Positions 8,695 to 17,429 of a stretch of DNA of 64,000 bases are shown here, piece by piece (the first letter of the stretch is position 1; each line of letters opens with the position of its first letter). Location: positions 124,001 to 188,000 of the forward strand of contig NZ_JBICTU010000001.1 of the NCBI RefSeq assembly GCF_043197795.1. Direction: 5' to 3'. The translations under genes were made by a program, and so were the position numbers. This stretch comes from Sphaerisporangium sp040649355. GTDB taxonomy: Bacteria; Actinomycetota; Actinomycetes; Streptosporangiales; Streptosporangiaceae. The notes below the pieces were generated by a model. The model had not been told where the DNA came from, searched no databases, and saw nothing but the letters and a program-made list of their open reading frames with translations.

Positions 8695-9681
8695 GTGAGG
8701 GTACTCGTGACCGGTTCGGCCGGGTTCATCGGAAGTCATGTCGTCGAGGCGCTGGAGGAGGCCGGGCACGCCGTCTCGGGGATCGACCTGCGGAACGGGG
8801 ACGACGTGCGCGACACCGCCGTCCTGGACCAAGTGCTCCCCGGTGTGGAGGCGGTGGTGCACCAGGCGGCCAAGGTCGGGCTCGGCGTGGACGTCGCCGA
8901 TCTGCCGGAGTACACGTCGGTCAACGCCTATGGCACCGCCGTACTGCTCGCGGCGATGGCCGGGCACGGTACCGGGCGGCTGGTGCTGGCGTCCTCGATG
9001 GTCGTCTACGGGGAGGGGGCCTACGAGTGCGCCCGGCACGGGCGGGTGCGGCCGGGCCCGCGTGCCGCAGCGGACCTGGCGCGGAGGCTGTTCGAACCGC
9101 GCTGCCCCCGGTGCGGCTCCCCCGCGACGCCCGTCACGATCGGCGAGGACGCGCCCGCCGACCCGCGCAACGCCTACGCCACCACCAAGCTCGCCCAGGA
9201 GCACCTGTCCGCCAACTGGGCGAGGGAGACCGGCGGCACGGCGGTCGCGTTGCGCTACCACAACGTCTACGGGCCGAGGATGCCCAGGGACACGCCCTAC
9301 TCCGGCGTGGCGGCGATCTTCCGGTCCTCGCTGGAGGCGGGACGCGCGCCGAGGGTCTTCGAGGACGGCCGGCAAAGGCGCGACTTCGTGCACGTCCGCG
9401 ACGTCGCCCGGGCCAACCTCGCCGCCCTGTCCGGCGGCACGCCGGGAGCCCTGGCCGCGTACAACATCGCCAGCGGCGAGCCGCGCACGGTCGGCGAGAT
9501 GGCCGCCGCGCTCGCCGCCGAGCGGGGCGGCCCGGATCCCGTCCTCACCGGCGAGTACCGGCTCGGCGACGTCCGGCACATCGTGGCCTCACCCGTCCGG
9601 GCCTCCGAGGAACTCGGCTTCCGGGCGCGCACCACCTTCGCCGAGGGCATGAAGGAGTTCGCCGGCGCTCCTCTTGCCTGA
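8695..9681 (+). CDS. NAD-dependent epimerase/dehydratase (extended SDR)
   Basis: A 328-residue protein. GTG 8695 is placed at the beta strand of the Rossmann fold: TGSAGFIG at 6-13 is the NAD-binding glycine motif, Y161-x3-K165 (NAYATTK) the catalytic pair, and RYHNVYGPR the nucleotide-sugar binding strand. The pattern fits sugar-nucleotide 4-epimerases and 4,6-dehydratases. Unusual is an insert of about 50 residues before the YxxxK helix (110-155) that includes CPRC (137-140), a possible zinc knuckle. Neighbouring glycosyltransferase genes support a role in making a sugar donor. Substrate unknown. Confidence 0.85.
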   Translation: MRVLVTGSAGFIGSHVVEALEEAGHAVSGIDLRNGDDVRDTAVLDQVLPGVEAVVHQAAKVGLGVDVADLPEYTSVNAYGTAVLLAAMAGHGTGRLVLASSMVVYGEGAYECARHGRVRPGPRAAADLARRLFEPRCPRCGSPATPVTIGEDAPADPRNAYATTKLAQEHLSANWARETGGTAVALRYHNVYGPRMPRDTPYSGVAAIFRSSLEAGRAPRVFEDGRQRRDFVHVRDVARANLAALSGGTPGALAAYNIASGEPRTVGEMAAALAAERGGPDPVLTGEYRLGDVRHIVASPVRASEELGFRARTTFAEGMKEFAGAPLA

Positions 9682-9770
9682 CTCGCCCATGTGAGGTCCC
9701 GGCGGGGCGACGAAGAAGGCGTCACGCCGGGTCGCGGATCGTGTCGGCGACGTGAGAGGGATGGCCCCGG

Positions 9771-11189
9771 TCACCAGGGAGATGCGACCAGCCCTTGCAG
9801 CAGCAGACCGGTCAAAGCCTGCGCGGCGAGCATGCGGCGGCCGGGAGCGTACGCCGCCGACAGGCCGATCCACACGGCGAAGGCCACCCAGATGCGCTCC
9901 ACCTCCCCCCGCGTCACCCCGCTGACGTCCAGCGCCAGCACCGCCACCAGCGCCGCGGCCACCACGGCGGCGATCCCGTGGCGGCGTGCCAGGTTCATCA
10001 CGGCGGCCACGATCCCGGCCATAGGGATGTGGGCACGAGGATTCCCGCAGACCGCGGTGACGGCCGGGCAGTGGGTGAGGTGGCGCCCCGCGTGGACGAG
10101 GCCCGCGGTCGTGGCCGGGCCGGTGATCAGGGCGAGGACGGCTAGGTTCGCCACCAGGAAGTACAGGTAGGGGCGGGCGGCGCCCGGGTCGGCCGCCCAT
10201 TCCGCGTGGGTGGCCGCCACCCCGGCGAGCCACGAGAAACCCGCCGCCGCGAACAGGCCCGTCACGGCCGCCGCCCCGGCCAGGGCGGCGAGCACCGCCG
10301 GGCGCGGCAGCCGGGCGAGCAGGGCGACGCTCGCCGGGATCACCAGGTAAGGGACCAGCCCGTAGCTGAGGTAAGGCAGTGCGCCGAGCAGCACCCCCGC
10401 CCCCGCCGCGTACCACGTCCTGGTCGTGGTGCTCCGGCCGAGCACCAGGAGCGCGACGCCCCACGCGCCGACACCGGCGAAGAAGGCGTCCATCGTGGTG
10501 GCGATCCAGACCGAGGCCGGGGTGAGGGCGAGGTACGGTAGCACCCGCCGGGCCGCGTCCTCCCCCGCCAGGCGGCGTACGGTGAGCCCGATCGCCACCG
10601 TCGCCGAGCAGCCGGCGAGGATCACCAGGATCGCCGCCCACAGCGGCCCGCCCAGGCCCACGGCGGCGAGCGCCCACACCACGAGCACCGGCAGCGGCGG
10701 ATGCCCGCGCACGTGCGTCGGATACTCCGGCAGCCGCTGCGTGAAGGTCGCCAGCCAGCCGAGCGGGTCGTGGCCCACCGCGGGCAGCACGGCTAGGTAC
10801 TCCTCGCGGTGAGTGAACGGTGCGGCCAGTCCGTCGGCCGATATCGCCAGCAAGATCGTCCAGGCCAGCGCGCATCCGCAGGCGACGAGCAGGGCTCGTC
10901 CGAACCCGCCCTGCCCGGCCCATCCCGGCAGGTTCCGTACGGCGACCACCGCGAAGGCGACCGCCGGCAGCAGCGTGACCGTGAGCACCCGGAAGTGCGC
11001 GTGCAGCGGCGGCAGGTGATCGATCCGCAGCACGCCGAGCGCGTGCAGGACCGCCCCCACCGCGAAGCAGCCGGCGATCAGCGCCCCCCACCCGGCGAGC
11101 GCCCCGCGCGTCCGGGGGCCACCGGGGTTCCCCGCCTCGCAGGTACGGGTACGCGTGCCGGTCGTCCACCGACCCGATCTTTCCGCCAC
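9771..11189 (-). CDS. GT-C type membrane glycosyltransferase-like protein
   Basis: A 472-residue polytopic protein with about ten to twelve membrane helices. Start is GTG 11189. An early extracytoplasmic loop with RIDHLPPLHAHF and a later RGHPPLPVL loop resemble the donor-binding loops of GT-C enzymes that use polyprenyl-phosphate sugars. It converges with the SDR gene and diverges from the GT2 gene. A mannosyl- or arabinosyltransferase-like role is inferred only from topology and neighbours. Confidence 0.65.
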   Translation of the reverse strand: MAERSGRWTTGTRTRTCEAGNPGGPRTRGALAGWGALIAGCFAVGAVLHALGVLRIDHLPPLHAHFRVLTVTLLPAVAFAVVAVRNLPGWAGQGGFGRALLVACGCALAWTILLAISADGLAAPFTHREEYLAVLPAVGHDPLGWLATFTQRLPEYPTHVRGHPPLPVLVVWALAAVGLGGPLWAAILVILAGCSATVAIGLTVRRLAGEDAARRVLPYLALTPASVWIATTMDAFFAGVGAWGVALLVLGRSTTTRTWYAAGAGVLLGALPYLSYGLVPYLVIPASVALLARLPRPAVLAALAGAAAVTGLFAAAGFSWLAGVAATHAEWAADPGAARPYLYFLVANLAVLALITGPATTAGLVHAGRHLTHCPAVTAVCGNPRAHIPMAGIVAAVMNLARRHGIAAVVAAALVAVLALDVSGVTRGEVERIWVAFAVWIGLSAAYAPGRRMLAAQALTGLLLQGLVASPW

Positions 11190-11282
11190 ACCGTAACAGT
11201 AGGTCTGAGCTGCACTTATTTTGAAGACGGCGTCACCACGCCGTAAGAATCCTCAGGCCCGCCCTGCCTTAGCGTCGGACCC

Positions 11283-11939
11283 ATGGAGATCGACGTGGTG
11301 CTACCGTGCCTGGACGAGGAGGCCGCGCTTCCCTGGGTCCTGGAGCGCATGCCGGCCGGCTACCGGCCCATCGTGGTGGACAACGGGTCGGCAGACGACT
11401 CGGTGAAGATCGCCACCGGCCTTGGGGCCCGGGTGATCGTGGAGCCGCGGCGCGGTTTCGGCGCCGCCTGCCACGCCGGGCTGCTGGCCGCGACTTCGGA
11501 CATCGTCGCCTTCATGGACGCCGACGCCTCCCTCGACCCGCGGCAACTGCCCAGGGTGACCGGGCCCGTAGGAGCCGGAGACGCCGACCTGATGCTCGGC
11601 CGGCGGATCGCCCGGTCGCCCGGCGCCTGGCCGCCGCACGCGCGCGCCGCCAACGCCCTGCTGGCCCACCGGCTGCGCCGCCGCACCGGGGCCGCGTTGC
11701 ACGACCTCGGCCCGATGCGCGCGGCCCGCCGCACCGGGCTCCTCGCCCTGGCCCTGCGTGACCGCAGGTTCGGCTACCCGCTGGAGATGGTGCTGCGCGC
11801 CGCCGCGGACGGCTGGCGGATCGCCGAGGCCGAGGTGGACTACCTTCCGCGCGCGGGCCGCTCCAAGGTCACCGGCACGGTACGCGGCACCGTGCGCGCC
11901 ATCGGCGACATGCGGCGGGTCATCAGGGAGACCGCGTGA
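11283..11939 (+). CDS. Family 2 glycosyltransferase
   Basis: A 218-residue GT-A fold protein without membrane helices. It starts IDVVLPCLDEEAALPWVL, has the nucleotide-binding DNGSADDS (33-40) and the metal-binding MDADAS (78-83). The length and the RSKVTGT motif near the end resemble polyprenyl-phosphate glycosyltransferases. Its stop overlaps the GTG start of the next gene. In this cluster it could charge a polyprenyl carrier used by the GT-C protein; that link is inference. Confidence 0.85.
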   Translation: MEIDVVLPCLDEEAALPWVLERMPAGYRPIVVDNGSADDSVKIATGLGARVIVEPRRGFGAACHAGLLAATSDIVAFMDADASLDPRQLPRVTGPVGAGDADLMLGRRIARSPGAWPPHARAANALLAHRLRRRTGAALHDLGPMRAARRTGLLALALRDRRFGYPLEMVLRAAADGWRIAEAEVDYLPRAGRSKVTGTVRGTVRAIGDMRRVIRETA

Positions 11940-12577
11940 CGCAGATCCTGGTCATCGCCAAGGAGCCGGTACCCGGCCAGGTCAAGACCCGGCTCTGCCC
12001 GCCCTGCACCGAGGAACAGGCCGCCCGGCTCGCGGCCGCCGCCCTGGAGGACACCCTGCACACAGTGGCCGCGACGTGCGCGCCGCACCAGGTCCTCGCC
12101 CTCCAAGGGCTGCCAGGGCCCTGGTTGCCTCCCGGTTTCACGGTGATCCCGCAACGCGGGCGTGGGTTGGACGAGCGGCTCGCGGCCGCCTTCACCGACG
12201 CCCACGGGCTGCACCCCGTGCCGACCGTGCTCGTCGGGATGGACACCCCCCAGCTCACCCCGTCCCTGCTCGAAGCCGCCGCCGACGCGCTGACCGAGCA
12301 TGACGCGGTGTACGGTCCCGCCGCGGACGGGGGCTTCTGGCTCCTCGGCCTGCGCCGCCCCGACCCCGCGCTGCTACTCGGCGTGCCCATGTCACGACCG
12401 GGCACCGGAGCGGCCCAGCTCAAGCGCTTGCGCCAGGCCGGGCTGCGCCTGGCCCTGCTGCCCGAACTGCACGACGTCGACACCTTCGCCGACGCCCTCC
12501 ACGTCGCCGCGCAGGCCCCCGGCACCAGGTTCGCCGCGACGCTGGACGCCGTGCGCATGAGCATGGCCGCGCACTGA
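11936..12577 (+). CDS. DUF2064 / TIGR04282-like nucleotidyl- or glycosyltransferase
   Basis: A 213-residue protein. ILVIAKEPVPGQVKTRLCPP at the start and GMDTPQLTPSLL and YGPAADGGFWLLGL further on are hallmarks of the DUF2064 family, a GT-A-like fold. Some databases label members arsenosugar biosynthesis glycosyltransferases, but nothing here points to arsenic. GTG 11936 overlaps the GT2 stop (GTGA), so the two are translationally coupled. Confidence 0.85.
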   Translation: MTQILVIAKEPVPGQVKTRLCPPCTEEQAARLAAAALEDTLHTVAATCAPHQVLALQGLPGPWLPPGFTVIPQRGRGLDERLAAAFTDAHGLHPVPTVLVGMDTPQLTPSLLEAAADALTEHDAVYGPAADGGFWLLGLRRPDPALLLGVPMSRPGTGAAQLKRLRQAGLRLALLPELHDVDTFADALHVAAQAPGTRFAATLDAVRMSMAAH

Positions 12578-12703
12578 CCATGACGGGGAGGCGGGCTGAA
12601 CGGCTCGGTGCGCAGGCGACGGACGTCGTCCTCGGTCCACAGCTTGGCCAGGAGCAGAGGGATCGTCTCGGGTCCTGCGGGTTCTCCGGGTTCTCCGGGT
12701 TCT

Positions 12704-13315
12704 TCAGGTCAGGGTGGCGAACCATCGTCCCGCCTCGTTCCACTGATCCGCGGAAGGGAAGCCACAGCTGCGGGCGAGCGGTCCGATGTCGTCGGCGGAG
12801 ACCGTCGCCCAGGGAAACCAGTCGGCCGCCCGCCCGCCGCGACGCAGCCGCACCCACTCCACTCCGCTCCGCGACCCGGGCGGCGCCAGCTCGGCGATCA
12901 CCGCGCCGCCGGGCCGTACCAGCTCGCGGAGCCGGCGCAGCAGGGCCGCCGGGTCGCCACCGATTCCGATGTTCCCGTCGGCCAGCAGCGCCACGGCCCA
13001 GCGGCCGGTGCCGGGCAGCCACTCGAAGACGCTTCTGCGCAGCGCCGGCCCGCCCGCGCGCCGCGTCAGCGTCACCGCCAGCGGGGTGATGTCGATGCCA
13101 AGGACCGGCACGCCCATCCGGGCCAGGGCCGCGGTCAGCCGGCCGGGCCCGGAACCGACGTCGAGCGTCGGCCCGCCGCACCTGGCCAGCAGTGCCCCGT
13201 CACCCTCGATCGGCCGCAACCACCGCTCGGCGGCCAGGGGCCGGACCCGTCCGTCGGAGTACTCGACGTCCACGTCCCCTCCCATCAACGCGTCCTCATA
13301 GAAGGCGCCGATCAC
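12704..13315 (-). CDS. Class I SAM-dependent methyltransferase
   Basis: A 203-residue protein starting with GTG 13315. TLDVGSGPGRLTAALARMG (about 50-68) is SAM motif I, GIDITP the acidic loop, and VRPGGAVIAEL a late strand. It converges with the DUF2064 gene and faces away from the nth remnant. Proteins of this kind often accompany the SDR-GT2-DUF2064 set in actinomycetes, so a role in modifying the same product is plausible. Substrate unknown. Confidence 0.8.
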   Translation of the reverse strand: MIGAFYEDALMGGDVDVEYSDGRVRPLAAERWLRPIEGDGALLARCGGPTLDVGSGPGRLTAALARMGVPVLGIDITPLAVTLTRRAGGPALRRSVFEWLPGTGRWAVALLADGNIGIGGDPAALLRRLRELVRPGGAVIAELAPPGSRSGVEWVRLRRGGRAADWFPWATVSADDIGPLARSCGFPSADQWNEAGRWFATLT

Positions 13316-13960
13316 GCGGCGTCTCCCCGTTCGCCGGATCCCGTGGCCGGAAAGCCGGGAAAACCAGAACCGCCGCGATTGTCGTTAGCCGGCTCGCATG
13401 CCGCGGGCGAACGCGGCGGACGACCGCTCATGGCGAAATGATCGATCACACTCCGACGCTACAGCGGAATGCACTCGTTGACTCTTACGGGCCTGTGACG
13501 TGATGCCGGGGCCGCCGATCGCAGTGAAGGTGTCCTGACCAGCTAAGACGCATCACCGCAGGCGTGGGTCCTGGCCTTTGGCACATTCGCAGTGAATAGC
13601 AGGATCGGCACACCTGAAATGCTTCGCATAAAACCCTTCAAACCGATGTATACATATCCCACAGGGACCATTCCTTCGCCGGGTCGCGCAGCGGACATCG
13701 CTTGATCATCCTGATTTCGCGCTCGGCTGCGTCGTGGTCGAAGGGAACCCGTTCGTCTCAGGTGAACCGCAGAGATCCACGCCGCTTCGAACAGCTTCGT
13801 GAGCCGAGCCAGACCCAGCTCACTGGTCAAGAGCTCCGCCACCCCCGACTGGGCGGTGAAGCCGCTCCGACCTTCCACGGCCGCCACCGTCGGCGAAGCG
13901 GCCTTCTCCGTGTTCGCCGAGTTCAGCGGGAGGACTTTCTCCCTGGAGGATCCGGCGCTT
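13316..13960. other. Gene-poor region with mobile-element debris (645 bases)
   Basis: It lies between the methyltransferase start and the break point of the truncated nth. The left 200 bases probably hold the methyltransferase promoter. The remainder has no intact gene; a transposase scrap is at 13636-13751. CGCAGTGAA occurs twice (13520 and 13588), possibly marking insertion-sequence ends. Confidence 0.55.
13636..13751 (-). pseudogene. IS66-like transposase remnant
   Basis: Reading backwards from 13751, one frame gives VPFDHDAAEREIRMIK, which closely matches the conserved C-terminal segment of IS66-family transposases (V-PFDN-AERDIRM-K). The frame has a stop codon just upstream and diverges right after the motif, so only about 20 residues are recognisable. 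It lies about 210 bases beyond the broken end of the truncated nth. The call rests on this single motif. Confidence 0.5.
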
Positions 13961-14410
13961 TCATGTTGCCTTGGGCGGGACGAACGCGTTGCCGAGCACC
14001 ACGTTGGCGGTCTTCCTGCCGACCCCCGGCAGGGTGACGAGCTCCTTGAGCTTGCCGGGCACCTCGCCGCCGTAGCGGTCGCACAGAGCCTGCGCCATGC
14101 CCATGATGCTGTTCGCCTTCGCCCGGAAGAATCCGGTCGAGCGGATGATCTCCTCCAGCTCGGCCATGTCGGCGCCGGCATAGTCAGCAGCCGTCCGGTA
14201 CTTGGCAAAAAGTGCCGGAGTAACCAGATTGACTCTTTTGTCCGTACACTGCGCTGAGAGGATCGTTGCGACCAGCAGCTCCAGCGGGTTGCCGAAGTCG
14301 AGTTCGCAGTGGGCGTCGGGGTAGGCTCCCGCCGGGATTCGGGTCATTCGCCGAGCTCGGCGCACCAAGGCGAGCCGGGACTCCCCAGCGGAGGTTACTT
14401 TGCGGGGCAT
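13961..14410 (-). pseudogene. Truncated endonuclease III (second nth copy)
   Basis: A 149-residue open frame from ATG 14410. Residues 10-143 align with endonuclease III from the N-terminus through the helix-hairpin-helix (LPGVGRKTANVVLGNAF), including the lysine. It then runs into unrelated VPPKAT and a stop. The catalytic aspartate, second half of the glycosylase domain and the whole iron-sulfur cluster are missing, so it should be inactive. It sits directly before crp, where nth lies in related genomes. It is only about 60 percent identical to the complete copy at 3522-4289, so this is not a recent duplication. Confidence 0.85.
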
Positions 14411-14538
14411 CCGACAGCCTACGCGGACGGGCTCCATGAGACCCGCTTGGTGCGGTACGTCACAATGTCTAGCAGTGAGCGCGATCCCAGGTGTGGAGCG
14501 CAGTCGTGTTGGCGCGACCACTGGAGCGAGGAGGCACC

Positions 14539-15219
14539 GTGAATACCGACGAAGTGCTGGGCAGGGCCCCTTTGTTCTCCGCGCTCGACCGTGAGAGCGC
14601 GGCCGCGCTCCGTACGGGCATCTCGGAGGTGGAGCTCCACAAGGGGCAGACGCTTTTCAGCGAGGGAGAGACGGGCGACAGGCTCTACGTCGTACTGGAC
14701 GGCAAGATCAAATTAATCCGCACGGCCCCCGACGGCCGCGAGAACCTGCTCAGCGTGCTCGGCCCGAGTGAGATGTTCGGAGAGCTGTCCCTGTTCGACC
14801 CGCGCCCCCGTACGGCCAGCGCGATCGCCCTGACCGATGTGCGCCTGGCCGGGCTCGGCCACGACGACCTGCGGCCCTGGCTCACCGGACGTCCTGAGGT
14901 CGCCCTCCACCTGCTCCGTGCCCTCGCGCAGCGGCTGCGCCGCACCAACGACGTGATGGCCGACCTCGTCTTCACCGACGTGCCCGGCCGGGTCGGCAAG
15001 GCGCTGCTCGACCTCGCCGAGCGCTTCGGGCAGCGCACCGAGGAGGGCCTGCGGGTCCATCACGACCTCACTCAGGAGGAGCTGGCCCAGTACGTCGGCG
15101 CCTCCCGCGAGACCGTCAACAAGGCGCTCGCCGACTTCGCCCAGCGCGGCTGGCTGCGCATCGAGGCCAAGGCCGTCGTCATCATGGACGCCGACCGCCT
15201 CTACAACCGTTCGAGGTAG
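14539..15219 (+). CDS. crp: Crp/Fnr-family transcription regulator (cAMP receptor type)
   Basis: A 226-residue protein. GTG 14539 follows GCGAGGAGG, a good ribosome site. The N-terminal cyclic-nucleotide-binding beta-roll contains FGELSLFDPRPRTASA (80-95), the phosphate-binding cassette of cAMP-binding proteins. The C-terminal winged helix contains EELAQYVGASRETVNKALAD. It corresponds to M. tuberculosis Crp (Rv3676) and Streptomyces Crp. Its last 19 bases overlap the end of the convergent MBL hydrolase gene. Confidence 0.93.
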   Translation: MNTDEVLGRAPLFSALDRESAAALRTGISEVELHKGQTLFSEGETGDRLYVVLDGKIKLIRTAPDGRENLLSVLGPSEMFGELSLFDPRPRTASAIALTDVRLAGLGHDDLRPWLTGRPEVALHLLRALAQRLRRTNDVMADLVFTDVPGRVGKALLDLAERFGQRTEEGLRVHHDLTQEELAQYVGASRETVNKALADFAQRGWLRIEAKAVVIMDADRLYNRSR

Positions 15220-15998
15220 GCGAGCTGCGCCCGCACGGACATCTCCGCCGCGGGCCACAGCTCCTCGGACAGCCCGGCGTAGACGACCCGTACGATCTCT
15301 CGCGGCGTGGTGGCGCCCTCGCGCTGGGCCCGCCTGATCTGGTCAAGGCGCTCGCGCCGGTGGGCGATATAACCGTCCAGCGCCGCGATCGGCTCCGGCA
15401 GGACGGGCCCGTGACCCGGCAGCAGGGCCGTGGCCGCCATGATCTCGGCACTCGCCCGCAGGCGGTCGAGGCTGCGCAGGTAGTCGGCCAGATCGCCGTC
15501 GGGCGCGATCACCGTGGTCCCCCGGCCGAGGATCGTGTCCCCGGTCAGCATGGCCCCGTCGACCGGCAGCCAGAAGCACAGCGAGTCGAACGAGTGGCCC
15601 GGCGTGCCGACGACCCTGAGCTCCAGGCCGCCCGCCGTCACCACGTCCCCGTCCGCGAGCCCCTCGTCCCCGAGAACGTGCCGGGGGTCCAGGGCCCGTA
15701 CCCGGGCGCCGGTGATCTCGGCGAACCGCCTGGCTCCGCCGCTGTGGTCCTCGTGCCCGTGCGTGAGGAGGATCGCCTCCACCCGCCTGCCCGCGAGGTG
15801 GCCGGCCACCCGCAGAAGGTGGTCCTCGTCGTCGGGACCGGGGTCCACGACCACCACGGCCTCCGCACCGGGCTCGCCGATGACCCAGGTGTTCGTGCCG
15901 TCCAGGGTCATCGGGGACGCGTTGGGCGCGAGCAGGTTGGTCGCGCGGGCCGTACCGGACCCGTCGGGGCCGCTCAGGGGGATTCGGAGACCACTCAT
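15201..15998 (-). CDS. MBL-fold metallo-hydrolase
   Basis: A 265-residue protein. THGHEDHSGG (79-88) supplies metal ligands H80, H82, D84 and H85; GTPGHSFDSLCF and LPGHGP carry later ligand histidines. It is related to the glyoxalase II/LACTB2 group and is the equivalent of Rv3677c. ATG 15998 overlaps the stop of the upstream Nudix gene as ATGA, implying coupled translation. Substrate not known; a hydrolase of thioesters or nucleic acid is possible. Confidence 0.88.
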   Translation of the reverse strand: MSGLRIPLSGPDGSGTARATNLLAPNASPMTLDGTNTWVIGEPGAEAVVVVDPGPDDEDHLLRVAGHLAGRRVEAILLTHGHEDHSGGARRFAEITGARVRALDPRHVLGDEGLADGDVVTAGGLELRVVGTPGHSFDSLCFWLPVDGAMLTGDTILGRGTTVIAPDGDLADYLRSLDRLRASAEIMAATALLPGHGPVLPEPIAALDGYIAHRRERLDQIRRAQREGATTPREIVRVVYAGLSEELWPAAEMSVRAQLAYLERL

Positions 15999-16915
15999 GA
16001 CATTCGATAGTCCTCGCCGGGGATGACCAGCCACATCGCGCCGTCCACCTCGGCGACCCGGGGCTGGAAGGTCACGATCTCGCGCTCGCACGCCAGCACG
16101 GCGGCGACATCGTCATACGCCGCCAACTCGGTCAGCGTACGGATCGTCGGGGGCATGAGGAAGATCTGCCCCTCCTTCGCCCGGCCGAGCGCCCGCGCCG
16201 GACGGAGCCACGCGACCTCGTCGGCCTCGCCGCCCACGTCGCGCGTGCGCTGGCCAGGAGGCATGGCGGCCACGAAGAACCGCGTGTCGAACCGCTTGTG
16301 CTCGACGTCCGGCGTGATCCAGTGCGACCAGGGCCTGAGCAGGTCGGCACGCAGGACCAGCCCTCGGTTGTTCAGGAACTCACCGAGCGACAGGCGCCGG
16401 TCGATCAGCGCCTCGCGGTCGGCCTCCCAGTCGTCGCCCGTGGTGTCGGCGACGACCGTGTCCGCGCTCGGCCCTGCCAGCAGGACCCCGGACTCCTCGA
16501 AGGTCTCCCGTACGGCAGCGCAGACCAGGCCGCGGGCGGTGCTGGTGTCGGCTCCGAAGATCGCACCCCAGGTCTCGGGGGCCGGCCCGGCCCAGGCGAC
16601 CGTCTGGTCGGCGTCACGGGGGTCGACCGAGCCGCCGGGGAAGACGTACGCCCCGGCGGCGAACGCCATGCTGGCCTTGCGCCGGATCATGTAGACCTCA
16701 AGGGCCGGCGCCCCGCCGGCCCCGGCCTCGGCTTCTCCCGGCTCGGCTCCGGCTTCTCCCGGCTCGGCCTCGGTTGCCCCCGGCCCGGCGAGGTCCTGGA
16801 CGGGGCGTAGGAGCGCCACGGTCGCGGCGTCTCTGGCGGGCACGGGGGCGAGGTCACCCGAAAGGATCGCACGGGCACGCTCTCCGAACTCGCCGGGCAG
16901 CGGGATGCCGTTCAT
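15995..16915 (-). CDS. Nudix hydrolase, NUDT19-like
   Basis: A 306-residue protein. ATG 16915 follows GGAGGTGGC. The Nudix motif is split: FPGGSVDPRDAD is followed by an insertion of about 35 residues before RETFEESGV, as in the NUDT19 group whose animal members hydrolyse CoA esters. Near residues 50-75 there is a short low-complexity insert of repeated EPGEA units. It heads the Nudix-MBL pair in the same order as other actinobacteria. Confidence 0.85.
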   Translation of the reverse strand: MNGIPLPGEFGERARAILSGDLAPVPARDAATVALLRPVQDLAGPGATEAEPGEAGAEPGEAEAGAGGAPALEVYMIRRKASMAFAAGAYVFPGGSVDPRDADQTVAWAGPAPETWGAIFGADTSTARGLVCAAVRETFEESGVLLAGPSADTVVADTTGDDWEADREALIDRRLSLGEFLNNRGLVLRADLLRPWSHWITPDVEHKRFDTRFFVAAMPPGQRTRDVGGEADEVAWLRPARALGRAKEGQIFLMPPTIRTLTELAAYDDVAAVLACEREIVTFQPRVAEVDGAMWLVIPGEDYRMS

Positions 16916-16967
16916 GCCACCTCCATGATCCAACCGAATCAAGCTCGGCTGGACCATGGTGTCACGG

Positions 16968-17429
16968 TCAGCGCACTTCGGCGATGAGCTCGACCTCGAC
17001 GGACGCGTCCAGCGGCAGGGCGGCGACGCCGACGGCGCTGCGGGCGTGACGGCCCGCGTCCCCGAGCACCTCGCCGAGCAGCTCGCTGGCCCCGTTCACG
17101 ACGTGCGGCTGCCCCGTGAAGCCGGGGGCGCTCGCGACGAACCCGACGACCTTGACGATGCGCACGATCTGCGACAGGTCACCGGCCACGGAGGCCACCG
17201 CCGCGAGGGCGTTCAGCCCGCAGATGCGGGCCTGCTCCTTGGCCTGGTCGGGGTCCACCTCGGCGCCCACCTTGCCGGTGACGGCGAGCTTGCCGTCGAC
17301 CATCGGCAGCTGCCCGGAGGTGTAGATGTAGTTCCCGGTGCGTATGGCCGGCACATAGGCGGCCAGGGGCTTCACGACCTCCGGAAGGGTCAGCCCCAGC
17401 TCGGCCAGGCGCTCCTCAGGCGTGCTCAC
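16968..17429 (-). CDS. RidA family protein (enamine/imine deaminase-like)
   Basis: A 153-residue protein with the RidA/YjgF fold: TGNYIYTSGQLPMVDGKL, then the subunit-contact segments DLSQIVRIVKVVGFV and HARSAVGVAALPLDASVEVE. Canonical RidA enzymes hydrolyse reactive enamines from threonine dehydratase. This longer actinobacterial type (Rv3678c-like) has valine where the substrate-binding arginine of archetypal RidA lies (SAVGVAALP), so its activity may differ. GTG 17429 overlaps the DUF4177 stop. Confidence 0.88.
   Translation of the reverse strand: MSTPEERLAELGLTLPEVVKPLAAYVPAIRTGNYIYTSGQLPMVDGKLAVTGKVGAEVDPDQAKEQARICGLNALAAVASVAGDLSQIVRIVKVVGFVASAPGFTGQPHVVNGASELLGEVLGDAGRHARSAVGVAALPLDASVEVELIAEVR

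Noticed and set aside
9589..11169. Large alternative reverse-strand frame over the GT-C gene
   Set aside because: It is an out-of-phase shadow rich in Arg and Gly; the 9771-11189 frame has clear membrane helices.
11936..12577. Arsenosugar biosynthesis enzyme
   Set aside because: The family label exists in databases, but no arsenic-linked gene is present; only the DUF2064 assignment is supported.
12578..12703. A small reverse-strand coding remnant (LLLAKLWTEDDVRRLR)
   Set aside because: Looks protein-like in one frame, but there is no start and only weak resemblance; kept as non-coding.
3522..14410. The two nth genes as the flanks of a recent segmental duplication or composite transposon
   Set aside because: The copies are only about 60 percent identical at protein level and their DNA is clearly diverged, so they are not recent direct repeats.
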